64,000 bases of DNA from Pediococcus ethanolidurans (GCF_001437405.1 NZ_JQBY01000005.1:1-64000); one strand, 5' to 3'; numbered from the stretch's first letter, positions 26,578-36,073 are shown. Translations and numbers: made by a program. The notes: generated from the letters alone by a model not told the origin.

Positions 26578-26880
26578 ATGGACTTAAAAGAATTAATGGA
26601 ACGTAGTACGGCAATAAGGAATCGATATCATGAATTTGAACGTGCAAACCATGGCAGTGAATGGACAATTGATGAAGACCTGCTTGCGTTGTCTAATGAT
26701 ATTGGTAATTTGGATCGTTTGGTAATGACAAAAAATGGTCGTTATTATGATGAAACACCATATACACTGGAGCAAAAATTGGCCGAAAATATCTGGTGGT
26801 TGATGGAATTATCAGATCGTCTAGATGTGAATATTGAGTCTGAGTTAGAGAAGTTTCTGGCAGAAAAAGAAAAAATGTAA
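26578..26880 (+). CDS. MazG-like protein
   Basis: A 100-residue all-helical protein. The spacing of LSNDIGNLDRLV and KLAENIWWLMELSDRLDVNIE resembles MazG-like nucleotide pyrophosphohydrolases, which bind magnesium with EExxE and ExxD motifs. Here the second motif reads AENIWWLMELSD and the first lacks the usual paired acids, so catalysis is doubtful. AAAGGA precedes the ATG. A bidirectional terminator follows. Confidence 0.6.
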   Translation: MDLKELMERSTAIRNRYHEFERANHGSEWTIDEDLLALSNDIGNLDRLVMTKNGRYYDETPYTLEQKLAENIWWLMELSDRLDVNIESELEKFLAEKEKM

Positions 26881-26883
26881 ATT

Positions 26884-26934
26884 AAAAAACACAAGATTGA
26901 AAAAAGTGAACTTTCTCAATTTTGTGTTTTTTAT
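26884..26934. terminator. Bidirectional terminator
   Basis: AAAAACACAAGATTGA pairs with TCAATTTTGTGTTTTT between two convergent genes. Confidence 0.85.
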
Positions 26935-26954
26935 ATTTACCACTTTATTAATTT

Positions 26955-28133
26955 CTAGAAATAATCTGCCAAAACTGGTTTTTGTGTTGTGAATAATTGA
27001 TCTAGTTTGGCAAGCAAACTTGTTTTGCCATTGATTTGTCCGAAACTTTGTTGTGATGTTAAAGATCGGTAACCAAAGGTGGCTTTTGTAAACTGCTGAA
27101 TTGTGAAAGTTGGTACATTAACTTGTGGTTCAGAATCATGTTCAATGCCGATTTCACCTGAAGTTGCGGAAATTGTCCAACTACCTTGATTCTGTGCAAT
27201 CGTTTCGTCTTCAATGTTAAAGCTGATTGGTTCAAAGTCGGTTTGGTTAAACGGATATTTCTCTAAAAAGGCTTGTAAGTTAACAATCCGTCCCATCATA
27301 TAAGGTTGGGTGGTCACTTTTAATGTATATGGATCAGCCACTAAATCACCTTGATAATTGGGATTAGCATTTTCAAAAGTGTAAGTTTGATAACCAGCGC
27401 CATGCTTAAAAACAAAGCTTACTAATGATTGATAGCTGGCTGGTGTAAGATGGACAAATTCTTGAACGTGAAATTCATCAGCTGAACGGGTGTAGATTAA
27501 ATAACCAGTTACAACTTGTTTTGCGTTCTGATAGTAAGCCACTTGCCATTCAGGATGTTTTTCAGTTAAATAGTGCCACCACCACTCTTGGCGAATCAAG
27601 CCACCATTTTGACTAAGTGGCGAATGAAGATAAGCGGTTTGAATTAGTGAAATGGCCTTACTCAAAGTTGTGCGATGGACACGACCCTCTTTGGCAGGTT
27701 TGACGCGTGGTAATTTATCACCAGCTAATTGGTAGAATTGGTGATCGAACAGTTGCTCGTAGCCAAATTTGCGATAATAGGCAAATGAGAAGGGCGCTAA
27801 ATAAGAGAGAACAACATTATTTTCGTACATATCATTTAAAGCAGCCTTCATTAGGGTTCCGGCAGCACCCTTTCCAGAATATTCGGGCACACTCATAACA
27901 TCGGTAATGCCATTCATGAGAAAGGGACGACCGTGAAAATTAACTTCAAAAGGCATGCTGAAGAGGCCACTGACAAGTTCGTCGTCTTCACGAATGCCAT
28001 AAGGGATGCCATGATCAAAGCGAGTGGACCAGAATTTTTTGCGAAACGGGCTGTCGGGTTTATTGAACGCGTATAAATATAAATTATATAAATCGGCTTT
28101 TGCGGATTTATCAAGCACAAAACGTGATTTCAT
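26955..28133 (-). CDS. Eis-like GNAT acetyltransferase
   Basis: A 392-residue protein of the Eis type: an N-terminal GNAT domain with acetyl-CoA loop (VPEYSGKGAAGTLM, about residues 83-96), a second GNAT-like region and a C-terminal SCP2-like domain. The family acetylates amines, including aminoglycosides in mycobacteria; the substrate here is unknown. GGAGG lies 5 bases before the ATG. Monocistronic, followed by the bidirectional terminator. Confidence 0.85.
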   Translation of the reverse strand: MKSRFVLDKSAKADLYNLYLYAFNKPDSPFRKKFWSTRFDHGIPYGIREDDELVSGLFSMPFEVNFHGRPFLMNGITDVMSVPEYSGKGAAGTLMKAALNDMYENNVVLSYLAPFSFAYYRKFGYEQLFDHQFYQLAGDKLPRVKPAKEGRVHRTTLSKAISLIQTAYLHSPLSQNGGLIRQEWWWHYLTEKHPEWQVAYYQNAKQVVTGYLIYTRSADEFHVQEFVHLTPASYQSLVSFVFKHGAGYQTYTFENANPNYQGDLVADPYTLKVTTQPYMMGRIVNLQAFLEKYPFNQTDFEPISFNIEDETIAQNQGSWTISATSGEIGIEHDSEPQVNVPTFTIQQFTKATFGYRSLTSQQSFGQINGKTSLLAKLDQLFTTQKPVLADYF

Positions 28134-28257
28134 GGGAGCCTCCGTGTCATATTTAATACCTTAATTTTAGCATAAATAGCAGTGGTATAGACAGATTTAT
28201 GATTGAAAAGAGGCGAAACTATTTTTTGATTTACAGTTTTAAAAAATAACGTCACCG

Positions 28258-28435
28258 TAAACTAAAATATCGCTTTAATTCATGGAATCAATAGTGGACT
28301 CAGCTACAAAATTATTGTTAATGCTTTGGCATTTACAATAAGACCAAGCTTCAAGACGTGTTTTTCGGCTTGAAGTTGTGTCTGTAGCGTTCCAGCCTCA
28401 CTATTGATGGAATGAATTAAAGCGATATTTGGCAG
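28258..28435. repeat. Family D three-way-junction element
   Basis: The long outer stem pairs AAATATCGCTTTAATTCAT with ATGAATTAAAGCGATATTT. Inside lie two hairpins: TATTGTTAATGC with GCATTTACAATA, and GCTTCAAG with GGCTTGAAG-type arms. The junction carries GGACTCAG and GCGTTCCAG. It fills much of the 410-base gap before the zinc operon, next to a promoter. Confidence 0.8.
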
Positions 28436-28461
28436 TTAGAGTAAATAAACCAATATGAAAC

Positions 28462-28491
28462 TTGCTTCAAGTAGTGGTGGTTTGCTATAAT
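28462..28491 (+). promoter_or_regulatory. Promoter of zinc-type ABC operon
   Basis: TTGCTT (28462-28467), an 18-base spacer and extended -10 TGCTATAAT (28483-28491). The operator at 28509 lies just after the expected start. Confidence 0.75.
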
Positions 28492-28508
28492 ATAAATCGT
28501 TGCTAAAT

Positions 28509-28521
28509 AGTAATCATTACT
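28509..28521. promoter_or_regulatory. Zur-like operator
   Basis: AGTAATCATTACT is a perfect palindrome around a central C. It resembles the core of Gram-positive Zur boxes (GTAATnATTAC). It lies between promoter and ribosome site of the metal importer, a place where a repressor would block transcription under zinc-replete conditions. Confidence 0.7.
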
Positions 28522-28543
28522 TTTTAAACAAGTGAGGAATTAG

Positions 28544-29449
28544 ATGCTTAAAAATAAATGGTTCTATCGTGCTGTTGTCTTAGTTGGTGCTTTTTTATTT
28601 TTACTGAGTGGCTGTGCACGATCAGAACAAGATTCAGGAAAATTACATATTGTGACTTCACTTAATTTTTATGGTGAGGCAGCGAAAGCAGTGGCAGGCA
28701 AGTATGGAACGGTAGATGAAATTATCAATGGTCCGAATGTGGATCCGCATGATTTCGAACCAACCACTAATACGGCTAAGTCAGTGGCAAAAGCAGACGT
28801 CATTGTTTATAACGGTTTGGGGTACGATAGTTGGATGCAGCGCTTAATCAAGGCTGATTCTGAGTCCGGAGTGACCACGATTAATGTGGGTGGTTCGATC
28901 ATGGGCAAGCAATTAACGGATAATCCGCATATGTGGTATGACTATCGCACCATGCCTAGATTGGCACAGCGTTTAGCGGACGTATATGCTAAAAAGGATC
29001 CCAAACATCGTAAGCAGTTTGAAAGTAATGCTAAACGTTATATTAAATCGTTAAGTGTTATTGAAAAACAAATTGCCGAACTTAAGAAGAACCGACAAGA
29101 GAGTCGGGTGGATGTTAGTGAACCAGTTTTCGATTATGCATTGAAAAAAATGGGTTATAAAATTAATAACTCGCATTTTGCATTGGCGGTGGAGAACGGG
29201 TCGGATCCAACGGCTAAGGATATTCGACAAATGCAAAACGATATTAAACAGCATAAGATTGCCTTTTTTGTTAATAATCCACAGGCCTCAGATCCAATTG
29301 TAAAGAATATGGTTAAGTTGGCCCACAAACATAACGTGCCCGTTTTAAATGTCACAGAAACACAACCATCGGGAAAAACGTATTTACAATGGATGACTGA
29401 TCAATATGATCAGGTTGCCAAAATTCAAAAGAAAGAAAGATTGCAATGA
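28544..29449 (+). CDS. Metal-binding lipoprotein, ZnuA/AdcA type
   Basis: A 301-residue extracytoplasmic metal-binding protein. The lipobox is LLSGC (cysteine near residue 24). Likely ligands are the histidines in VDPHDFEPT and DNPHMWYDY, typical of cluster 9 binding proteins, plus a later acidic or histidine residue. There is no long histidine-rich loop. With the ATPase and permease it forms a zinc (less likely manganese) importer. Its stop overlaps the next start by 4 bases. Confidence 0.9.
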   Translation: MLKNKWFYRAVVLVGAFLFLLSGCARSEQDSGKLHIVTSLNFYGEAAKAVAGKYGTVDEIINGPNVDPHDFEPTTNTAKSVAKADVIVYNGLGYDSWMQRLIKADSESGVTTINVGGSIMGKQLTDNPHMWYDYRTMPRLAQRLADVYAKKDPKHRKQFESNAKRYIKSLSVIEKQIAELKKNRQESRVDVSEPVFDYALKKMGYKINNSHFALAVENGSDPTAKDIRQMQNDIKQHKIAFFVNNPQASDPIVKNMVKLAHKHNVPVLNVTETQPSGKTYLQWMTDQYDQVAKIQKKERLQ

Positions 29450-30141
29450 GTGAACCTGTCTTAAACATAAAAAATTTAACCGTCTCGTTTCCTGATCACT
29501 TGGTCTTAAACGATCTTTCGATTGCAGTGAATAAGGGAGACTTCTTAAGTGTTGTGGGACAAAATGGTGTCGGTAAGACAACCTTAGTTCGTGTTGTTTT
29601 ACATCAGTTAGCACCGCAACACGGGAAAATTGAGTACCATCCTGTTTTTAAACGTATGAAGATTGGCTATGTGCCTCAATTTAGAAATATTGATGAAGAG
29701 TATCCGCTGTCCATTCGTGATTTTGTGGGTCTGAATCTGCATGATAGTCATATGCCCTGGCTATCCAAAAAAGAACGCCAAAAATTGGATAAAATTATTG
29801 CACAAACCAACCTTGAAACCATTCAAAATACACCGTTGGGTGAGGCATCAGGCGGTGAAAAGCAGAAAGCTTACTTGGCACAAGCCTTGATAAATGATCC
29901 AGATTTATTAATTTTGGATGAATCAACGGCTAGTCTAGATAACGTCAGAAAGTTTGAACTATTGGATCTTGTTAAAGAGTTTAATGAGCAGCAGGGTGTG
30001 ACGGTGCTGTTTATCACACATGATATTGAATTGGCACAAAAGTATGCGCACGATTATTTGCTGATGCGTCATGGTACTTATCAGAGTGGTCCGATTGCCC
30101 AATTTAAGGAATCTGATTTGGAGGAGGCTGAACATGCTTAG
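29446..30141 (+). CDS. Metal ABC transporter ATP-binding protein
   Basis: A 231-residue ATPase with Walker A GQNGVGKTT, signature in GEASGGEKQK, Walker B LLILDESTASLD and H-loop FITHD. It overlaps the binding-protein gene by 4 bases and the permease gene by 8 bases, a tightly coupled operon. It powers the import of the metal captured by the lipoprotein. Confidence 0.92.
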   Translation: MSEPVLNIKNLTVSFPDHLVLNDLSIAVNKGDFLSVVGQNGVGKTTLVRVVLHQLAPQHGKIEYHPVFKRMKIGYVPQFRNIDEEYPLSIRDFVGLNLHDSHMPWLSKKERQKLDKIIAQTNLETIQNTPLGEASGGEKQKAYLAQALINDPDLLILDESTASLDNVRKFELLDLVKEFNEQQGVTVLFITHDIELAQKYAHDYLLMRHGTYQSGPIAQFKESDLEEAEHA

Positions 30142-30928
30142 TTTTGCATTTATGCGACATGCCTATATTGCAGGAACGATGATTGCGATCATTAGCGGAA
30201 TTATTGGTGTTTATGTGATTGGCCGTAACATGTCATTCTTGAGTCACATGCTTTCAGAAATTGGCTTTTCGGGTGCTTCATTTGGAATCTTTATGAGTTG
30301 GCCACCATTAAATGGTATGCTGCTATTTACGATTGTCAGTTCCGTATTAATTGGGCAGATGAGTTCAAAGTCATCGCGACGAGAGGCTTCAATTAGTGCG
30401 ATTTCCAGTTTGTTTCTGGGATCTGGAATTCTGTTTTTGTCGCTAGCCAATAAAAATGCCAGTGACGCAACCAGTATTTTATTTGGGAGTATGATTGGGA
30501 TTAGTCAGTCAGAAGTTAATCAAATTTTATGGTTGTCAATTGCGGTGCTGGTGATAATTTTCTTTGTTTATCGAGATTTGCGTTTTGATTCATTTGATCA
30601 TGTCGGAGCCGAAGTCAAGGGCGTGAATACGCAGTTGATTTCCATTGTCTTTCTAGTTATCTTAGCGTTAAGTGTGAGTGTGGCAGCCCAGATTGTGGGT
30701 TCCTTACTAATCTTCGTGTTGTTGACGTTGCCGGCGTCGAGTGCCAAACATTTCACACGAACGGTAAGTGGCATGATGATTTTTTCGATTGGTGCAGCGT
30801 TACTGGGAGTTTGGTTAGGTTTATATTTAGGCTATCTCACAAACTGGCCGGTCAGCTTTTTCATTGCCATGATCGAGTGCGCAATTTACTTTGGGGCACT
30901 GGCTTGGAATCGAATTAAGAATGCTTAA
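30134..30928 (+). CDS. Metal ABC transporter permease (ZnuB type)
   Basis: A 264-residue ABC-3 family permease with about eight hydrophobic segments. The start is ATG 30134, behind GGAGGAGG; the reading can be extended upstream but this would lie within the ATPase gene. Family features include FMRHAYIAGTMIAIISGIIG at the N-terminus and LLIFVLLTLPASSA late. It completes the zinc-type importer. Confidence 0.9.
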   Translation: MLSFAFMRHAYIAGTMIAIISGIIGVYVIGRNMSFLSHMLSEIGFSGASFGIFMSWPPLNGMLLFTIVSSVLIGQMSSKSSRREASISAISSLFLGSGILFLSLANKNASDATSILFGSMIGISQSEVNQILWLSIAVLVIIFFVYRDLRFDSFDHVGAEVKGVNTQLISIVFLVILALSVSVAAQIVGSLLIFVLLTLPASSAKHFTRTVSGMMIFSIGAALLGVWLGLYLGYLTNWPVSFFIAMIECAIYFGALAWNRIKNA

Positions 30929-30965
30929 TTAATTTGATATGTAGGTGAATAAAAATCAAAAATTG

Positions 30966-31113
30966 ATCGCGCCGAGTTATGAAAATGGACTCAGTAGTGA
31001 AATTACTGTTGGTGCTTTAGCACTTACAGTAAGGTCAATATTCAAGACAACTTGTTGGCTTGAATTTGTGCCCACTACGTTCCAGTCCGTTTTTTTCATA
31101 ACTCGGCGTGATT
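30966..31113. repeat. Family D three-way-junction element
   Basis: The outer stem pairs TTGATCGCGCCGAGTTATGA with TCATAACTCGGCGTGATTAA. Inner hairpins are TTACTGTTGGTGC with GCACTTACAGTAA and ATTCAAG with CTTGAAT. The junction reads GGACTCAGTAGTGAAAT on one side and GCCCACTACGTTCCAG on the other. Arms differ from the 28258 copy while pairing is kept. Confidence 0.82.
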
Positions 31114-31220
31114 AATTTTTTTAGTAAAATCAATTATTACTACGTTTTAAAATATCAACAGTGTGCAATCAAATTAGAGAAAGTAAAAAGTAGAGAATTC
31201 ATAAAAAAAATTATTGTTTT

Positions 31221-31251
31221 TTGACCAAAACACGAACATTTATGCTATGAT
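31221..31251 (+). promoter_or_regulatory. purR promoter with PurBox-like site
   Basis: TTGACC (31221-31226), a 19-base spacer and extended -10 TGCTATGAT ending at 31251. Between them AAACACGAACATT (31228-31240) resembles the PurBox consensus AWWWCCGAACWWT, with a mismatch or two. This suggests purR autoregulation. Confidence 0.6.
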
Positions 31252-31292
31252 CGAAGGTAAAGTGACTTATATATAGAAATGGAGTGATAATA

Positions 31293-32111
31293 GTGAGTGT
31301 CCGAAGAAGTGACCGTTTGATTGATATGACAAGATATTTTTTGGAGCGGCCTCACACATTAGTAACGCTTAGCTTTTTTGCCGAACGTTACGATTCTGCT
31401 AAATCTTCAATTAGCGAAGATATGGCAATTATTAAACGAACTTTTTCCAACCGGGGTACTGGAATTTTAGAAACAATTCCGGGAGCTGCAGGAGGAGCTT
31501 TGTTTATACCAACAATTCAAAAAAATGAAGCAAAAACAATTATTGATGACCTAATTGAGCAATTATCAACAGCCGACCGAATTTTACCAGGCGGTTATTT
31601 ATATATGTCCGATTTGTTGAGTAATCCTGTTGTTTTGAAAAAGGTGGGACGGCTGATTGCAAGTGAATATGCACAACAAAAAGTGGATGCCATTATGACC
31701 GTTGAAACAAAGGGAATTCCGATTGCCCAGAGTGTTGCCGATTATTTAGGTGTGCCATTTATTATTGTGCGTCATGATTCTAAAATTACGGAAGGTTCCA
31801 CAATTAGTGTGAACTATGTTTCCGGATCATCGGCACAAATCAAGAAGATGGAACTTTCTAAACGCAGTTTGCAGGCCGGCACCCGTGTGTTGGTTGTGGA
31901 TGATTATATGAAAGGCGGTGGCACTCTGAAAGGGATGCAAGCCTTAATTAATGAATTCGATGCAGAATTAATTGGAACGACCGTTTTTGCCCAGGGAAAC
32001 TTTAATGGACAACGAATGATTGATAATGTAACCTCTTTATTGAATGTGGATGCGAGTCGTGATGAAATTCAAATTCAACCGGGGAATTATTTAACAAAAG
32101 TTTTTGATTAA
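31293..32111 (+). CDS. purR: Purine operon repressor PurR
   Basis: A 272-residue regulator: an N-terminal winged helix (RSDRLIDMTRYFLERPHTLV, YDSAKSSISEDM) and a phosphoribosyltransferase-like domain with PRPP loop LVVDDYMKGGGT. It resembles Bacillus subtilis PurR throughout. PRPP lowers its DNA affinity. The GTG at 31293 lies 8 bases after GGAG; a GTG at 31284 overlaps that site. Directly followed by glmU and prs, a common order in lactobacilli, and prs makes the effector PRPP. Confidence 0.95.
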   Translation: MSVRRSDRLIDMTRYFLERPHTLVTLSFFAERYDSAKSSISEDMAIIKRTFSNRGTGILETIPGAAGGALFIPTIQKNEAKTIIDDLIEQLSTADRILPGGYLYMSDLLSNPVVLKKVGRLIASEYAQQKVDAIMTVETKGIPIAQSVADYLGVPFIIVRHDSKITEGSTISVNYVSGSSAQIKKMELSKRSLQAGTRVLVVDDYMKGGGTLKGMQALINEFDAELIGTTVFAQGNFNGQRMIDNVTSLLNVDASRDEIQIQPGNYLTKVFD

Positions 32112-32137
32112 ATGAATAAAAGCAAGGAGAAATTCAA

Positions 32138-33547
32138 ATGAGTGGTAAATACACAGTTATCTTAGCAGCTGGTCAAGGAACCCGAATGAAGTCAAAATTA
32201 TACAAAGTTTTGCACCGAGTTTGTGGAAAATCAATGGTGGATCATGTTTTGACCCAGGTTGAAAAGACAAATATGGATCAAGTTGTGACTGTTGTTGGAC
32301 ATGGTGCAGAACGCGTTGAAGACGAACTAGGTAAACGGACCGAATATGCGTATCAAGAAAAACAACTTGGAACGGGTCATGCGGTGTTACAAGCGGAACC
32401 TATTTTAGGTGACAAGGATGGAATGACCATGGTCGTCAGTGGTGATACGCCACTGTTTCGTGCAAGCACATTTGAAGATCTATTTGAGTATCACAAAGAA
32501 AAGGGTGCTGCCGCAACAATTTTAACAGCTGATGCAGACAATCCATTTTCATATGGTCGCATTGTTCGTAATAACGTTGGTGTTGTTTCTAAGATTGTTG
32601 AAGAAAAAGATGCCACACGTGAAGAAGCAGCTATTCATGAAATCAATACTGGTGTTTATTGTTTTGATAATAAAAAGTTGTTTGCGGCTTTACATCAAGT
32701 TAAAAATAATAATGCCCAGGGTGAGTACTATTTGCCAGACGTTATTGAAATCATGAAGTCACAGGGTGAAATTGTGGCTGCATATGAAATGAAAGACTTT
32801 TCTGAATCAATGGGTGTCAATGATCGCAAAGCTTTGGCAAATGCAACCAAAATTATGCAAGAACGAATCAATGATCAACATATGGCTAATGGGGTAACCT
32901 TGATTGATCCTGATAACACGTATATCGATGTGGATGTCAAAATTGGATCTGACACGATTGTTGAACCTGGAGTTTCTATTTCTGGGAAAACAGAAATTGG
33001 CTCAGATTGTGTCATTGGTGCTAATTCAAAAATCGTGTCATCTAAAATCGGTGATCGTGTCCATGTGACTTCTTCCACAATTGAAGAATCAATTATGCAT
33101 GATGATAGTGATATCGGTCCTAACAGTCATTTGCGTCCTGAAGCTGAAATTGGTGAAGGTGTCCATATTGGTAACTTCTGCGAAATTAAGAAGGCTAAAC
33201 TTGGTGCACGTACCAAAGTTGGTCATTTAACTTACGTTGGTAATGCTGTTTTGGGTACTGATATCAATGTTGGTTGTGGTGTCGTATTTGTCAACTACGA
33301 TGGCATTAACAAACATACGTCGATCATTGGCAATCATGCCTTCATTGGTAGTAATTCAAATATCATTGCACCTGTTAAGATGGCGGATTACTCATATGTG
33401 GCAGCAGGATCAACCATTACAGATGATTTGGATAAGTATGACATGGGAATTGCCCGTTCACGTCAAACGACTAAACCAGGATATTTCAAGAAATTACCTG
33501 TTTATGATGCAGTTAAACAAGAAGAAACAGATCAGGCGAAGAAATAG
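32138..33547 (+). CDS. glmU: Bifunctional UDP-N-acetylglucosamine pyrophosphorylase / glucosamine-1-phosphate acetyltransferase
   Basis: A 469-residue enzyme of peptidoglycan and teichoic acid precursor synthesis. The N-terminal uridylyltransferase domain carries [11 protein letters not shown] (about residues 8-18) and VVSGDTPLF. The C-terminal left-handed beta helix shows hexapeptide repeats (from about residue 255) with acetyl-CoA site features. GGAG precedes the ATG 27 bases after purR. Length is normal for the family. Confidence 0.97.
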   Translation: MSGKYTVILAAGQGTRMKSKLYKVLHRVCGKSMVDHVLTQVEKTNMDQVVTVVGHGAERVEDELGKRTEYAYQEKQLGTGHAVLQAEPILGDKDGMTMVVSGDTPLFRASTFEDLFEYHKEKGAAATILTADADNPFSYGRIVRNNVGVVSKIVEEKDATREEAAIHEINTGVYCFDNKKLFAALHQVKNNNAQGEYYLPDVIEIMKSQGEIVAAYEMKDFSESMGVNDRKALANATKIMQERINDQHMANGVTLIDPDNTYIDVDVKIGSDTIVEPGVSISGKTEIGSDCVIGANSKIVSSKIGDRVHVTSSTIEESIMHDDSDIGPNSHLRPEAEIGEGVHIGNFCEIKKAKLGARTKVGHLTYVGNAVLGTDINVGCGVVFVNYDGINKHTSIIGNHAFIGSNSNIIAPVKMADYSYVAAGSTITDDLDKYDMGIARSRQTTKPGYFKKLPVYDAVKQEETDQAKK

Positions 33548-33693
33548 GATTAAAAACTTGGTATTAAGTTTCGAAGACAAGTTTAACTATTTACCGTTTG
33601 CATAGGAAATACGCTTGCTTTTGAAGCCTCAAATGAATTATTATATATAGTGGTAATCGAACAGATTCTTAAAAATCGTTATTGGAGGATTTC

Positions 33694-34683
33694 ATGTCTG
33701 GACAATATTCTGATCCAAAGCTGAAGATCTTTGCTTTGAATTCAAACAAGCCTTTAGCGGAAAAAATCGCTAAAGCAGTTGGTGTTAAGCTAGGTAAGAC
33801 GTCTGTTGATCGTTTTAGCGATGGTGAAATTAGAATTAACATTGAGGAAAGTATTCGTGGAGACCAAGTGTACATTATTCAGTCCACTTCGGCACCCGTA
33901 AATGACAACTTGATGGAGCTTCTAATCATGATCGATGCGCTAAGACGAGCAAGTGCACAAACAATTAATGTGGTAATTCCATATTATGGCTATGCACGTC
34001 AGGATCGTAAGGCTCGTTCACGTGAACCAATTACTGCTAAACTAGTAGCAGATATGATTGAAAAGGCTGGTGCAACCCGTATTATTGCGCTTGATTTGCA
34101 TGCTGCCCAAATTCAAGGATTCTTTGACATTCCAATGGATCACTTGATGGGAGCACCATTGTTGGCGGACTACTTTATTGAACATCATTTGGATAAAGAT
34201 TCCGTTGTGGTTTCACCTGATCATGGTGGGGTGACACGGGCTCGTAAGTTAGCTGAATTCTTAAAGGCACCAATTGCTATCATTGATAAACGTCGTCCAC
34301 GTGCAAATGTGGCTGAAGTTATGAACATTATTGGTGAAGTGAAGGGCAAACGTTGTATCATGATTGATGATATGATTGATACGGCTGGAACGATCACGCT
34401 TGGTGCTCAAGCTTTGATGGATGCTGGCGCAACTGAAGTTTATGCAAGTTGTACTCATCCAGTATTATCTGGTCCGGCTATTCAAAGAATTGCTAATTCA
34501 CCAATCAAGCAGTTGATTGTGACGGATTCGATTAATTTACCAGAAGAAAAGAAAATTTCAAAAATTACGCAAATTTCTGTTGGTCCATTAATTGGCGAAG
34601 CTATTCGTTTAATTCACGAAAACAAACCAGTTAGTCCATTATTCAACAACCGTTTCAGCAAAGAAGAAGCGGAAAGAAGCTAA
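33694..34683 (+). CDS. prs: Ribose-phosphate pyrophosphokinase
   Basis: A 329-residue PRPP synthetase making phosphoribosyl pyrophosphate for purine, pyrimidine, histidine and tryptophan synthesis. It shows [20 protein letters not shown] early, the catalytic [18 protein letters not shown] and the PRPP loop [12 protein letters not shown] chose ATG 33694, behind GGAGG. The gene is separated from glmU by 146 bases and may have its own promoter. Terminator follows. Confidence 0.97.
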   Translation: MSGQYSDPKLKIFALNSNKPLAEKIAKAVGVKLGKTSVDRFSDGEIRINIEESIRGDQVYIIQSTSAPVNDNLMELLIMIDALRRASAQTINVVIPYYGYARQDRKARSREPITAKLVADMIEKAGATRIIALDLHAAQIQGFFDIPMDHLMGAPLLADYFIEHHLDKDSVVVSPDHGGVTRARKLAEFLKAPIAIIDKRRPRANVAEVMNIIGEVKGKRCIMIDDMIDTAGTITLGAQALMDAGATEVYASCTHPVLSGPAIQRIANSPIKQLIVTDSINLPEEKKISKITQISVGPLIGEAIRLIHENKPVSPLFNNRFSKEEAERS

Positions 34684-34695
34684 TAATTAATTTGT

Positions 34696-34734
34696 AAAAG
34701 CACTTACGCCGGTAACAGGTAAGTGCTTTTTTAT
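34696..34734 (+). terminator. Terminator of prs
   Basis: AAAAGCACTTAC pairs with GTAAGTGCTTTT, followed by T. Confidence 0.88.
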
Positions 34735-34742
34735 TTTTGACT

Positions 34743-34998
34743 TAAAGGTTGAAAGTACAAAAACACTTCTTGTTGTCTGATACCAAAGTGTTCATGGTAA
34801 CAAAATTAGATTAAAATGCCGTCTTCCAGCAAATTTGGGCTGGAACGGGGTGCGAGTTCTTGTGGCAAAAGTCAGCCGCAAGAACTCGCACCCCGTTCCA
34901 GACCAAGTGAGCCGCAGGACGGCAGTTAGACTACTATTTATGAGCTAAGTCGTTTAACAAAAGCTATTGAAGTGATTTTGATTTTCAACTTTTAGTAG
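34743..34998. mobile_element. Family D MITE-like element
   Basis: Ends are imperfect inverted repeats: TTAAAGGTTGAAAGTACAAA at the left and ...TTTTGATTTTCAACTTTTA at the right. Inside, CTGGAACGGGGTGCGAG... pairs perfectly over 23 bases with ...CTCGCACCCCGTTCCAG, nested in GCCGTC/GACGGC. The left flank (through AACAAAATTAGATTAAAATG) is nearly identical, in reverse, to 60690-60778. No transposase gene. Size is about 256 bases. Confidence 0.75.
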
Positions 34999-35213
34999 TT
35001 GAGGACAGCTCCATAAACCAAGAAAAAGAAAGTAAGTATGTTTCCAGTGGGATTGCGATCCCGCCTCCAACAACACAATTCATATTTTTAGTAGTTGAGG
35101 ACAGCTCCATAAACCAAGAAAAAGAAGCTAAGTATGTTTCCAACGGGATTGCGATCCCGTCTCCAACACACTTAGCTTCTTTTTCTTATCGGTTTATTGC
35201 GCTCACTTTTATA
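34999..35213. repeat. Family C palindromic repeat, one truncated and one full copy
   Basis: Both copies start near GAGGACAGCTCCATAAACC. The first has lost its right arm (ends in AATTCATATTTTTAG). The second is complete: AGAAGCTAAGTATG-type left arm, core CGGGATTGCGATCCCG, CTCCA, right arm CTTAGCTTCTTTTTCTT, and outer stem ATAAACC with GGTTTAT, then CGCTCACT. Confidence 0.82.
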
Positions 35214-35256
35214 CAAAAAGATAGACTTTAAGTTCTTCTCAAAGCTTAAAGTCTAC
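35214..35256 (-). terminator. Terminator of the large RNA candidate
   Basis: On the minus strand TAGACTTTAAG pairs with CTTAAAGTCTA (perfect over 11 bases), followed by UCUUUUUG. Confidence 0.85.
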
Positions 35257-35952
35257 CTACGAGGAAAGGTTTTCGCGATTAACTTCTTCAATACCAGAAT
35301 TGTTAATAACTTTACACCTTCATTGTTCAATTGTTCTACCGTCGTGAACCTGACCTACCTGTGATCGTTGTTATCAAAATCTGCTAATTGTGATCAGCGT
35401 AAGTTTGAATCCCACGTGATACATACACAAAATACAGGCTAACGGTGATTAAAGACGGTTTTGGAAGAAATTAGTTTTTCTATCCTAAATACCTCCGCAA
35501 ACGTACTTGTTACTTACTAAACACTACTGTAATTCTTGAAATGATTTGTCACTCTGTAAGCTACTTCTAGCTTACATTTTCACTTGTCATTGGCAACACC
35601 CACTTAAACCGAAGTTCAACTACATATCTACCAAAAATCTGTTGCAATATTACCAAAGAATCATGCACCTATCAATCGCACATCTAGACTTTTGAGCCAA
35701 GTACTAACTTTATCCGCTCATAATGTTCTTCAACATCAAAACCTTGGAAACCGATGCTCATAACTCAAGGTATCTGTTCATACTCTCATGAGTTGCGCAT
35801 CAAAACTTTTACGCGATGCCCATGATTGATAAGCCTTCACTACATGATTCCCAGTTGCGCTTCTACGTTAGATCACCATCGGCAACTATCGACTGACCTA
35901 AAGCGCTTTGAGAAGTTTGAGTTAATCGGAAATCTTTCATTCCCTTTCCTCA
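35214..35952 (-). ncRNA. Candidate large structured non-coding RNA, about 740 bases
   Basis: A minus-strand unit with its own promoter (35959-35987) and terminator (35214-35256) but no convincing reading frame. Local hairpins include TGTAAGCTA with TAGCTTACA at 35555-35576, AACTCA/TGAGTT at 35762-35794, GCATC/GATGC at 35797-35819 and AGTTGC/GCAACT at 35853-35887. I find no RNase P, tmRNA, SRP or 6S signatures. It might belong to a large RNA class such as ROOL or GOLLD, both known in lactobacilli; I cannot confirm this by eye. Confidence 0.6.
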
Positions 35953-35958
35953 CTTATT

Positions 35959-35987
35959 ATATTAGCACATCATGTAACCGCTTGCAA
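35959..35987 (-). promoter_or_regulatory. Promoter with overlapping cre site for the large RNA candidate
   Basis: On the minus strand -35 TTGCAA (35987-35982), 17 bases and extended -10 TGCTAATAT (ending 35959). TGCAAGCGGTTACA (35986-35973) matches the cre consensus TGNAANCGNNNNCA exactly and overlaps the -35 box, a position where CcpA would repress. Confidence 0.75.
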
Positions 35988-36014
35988 CATTTAGTGCACT
36001 TCTTTTGGAAAAAT

Positions 36015-36056
36015 AAAAAGCCTCTGTGCAAAAGTACCGCTACACAAGGCTTTAGG
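36015..36056 (-). terminator. Terminator of DUF4870 gene
   Basis: On the minus strand AAAGCCT pairs with AGGCTTT, followed by TTATTTTT; an inner stem extends it. Confidence 0.75.
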
Positions 36057-36073
36057 AGAATATTAAGATTTAG

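Noticed and set aside
28544-30928. Manganese importer
   Set aside because: Not excluded, but the Zur-like palindrome in the promoter region favours zinc.
35214-35952. RNase P RNA or tmRNA
   Set aside because: No GAGGAAAGUCC-type RNase P block, no tRNA-like ends or tag frame, and the layout does not fit.
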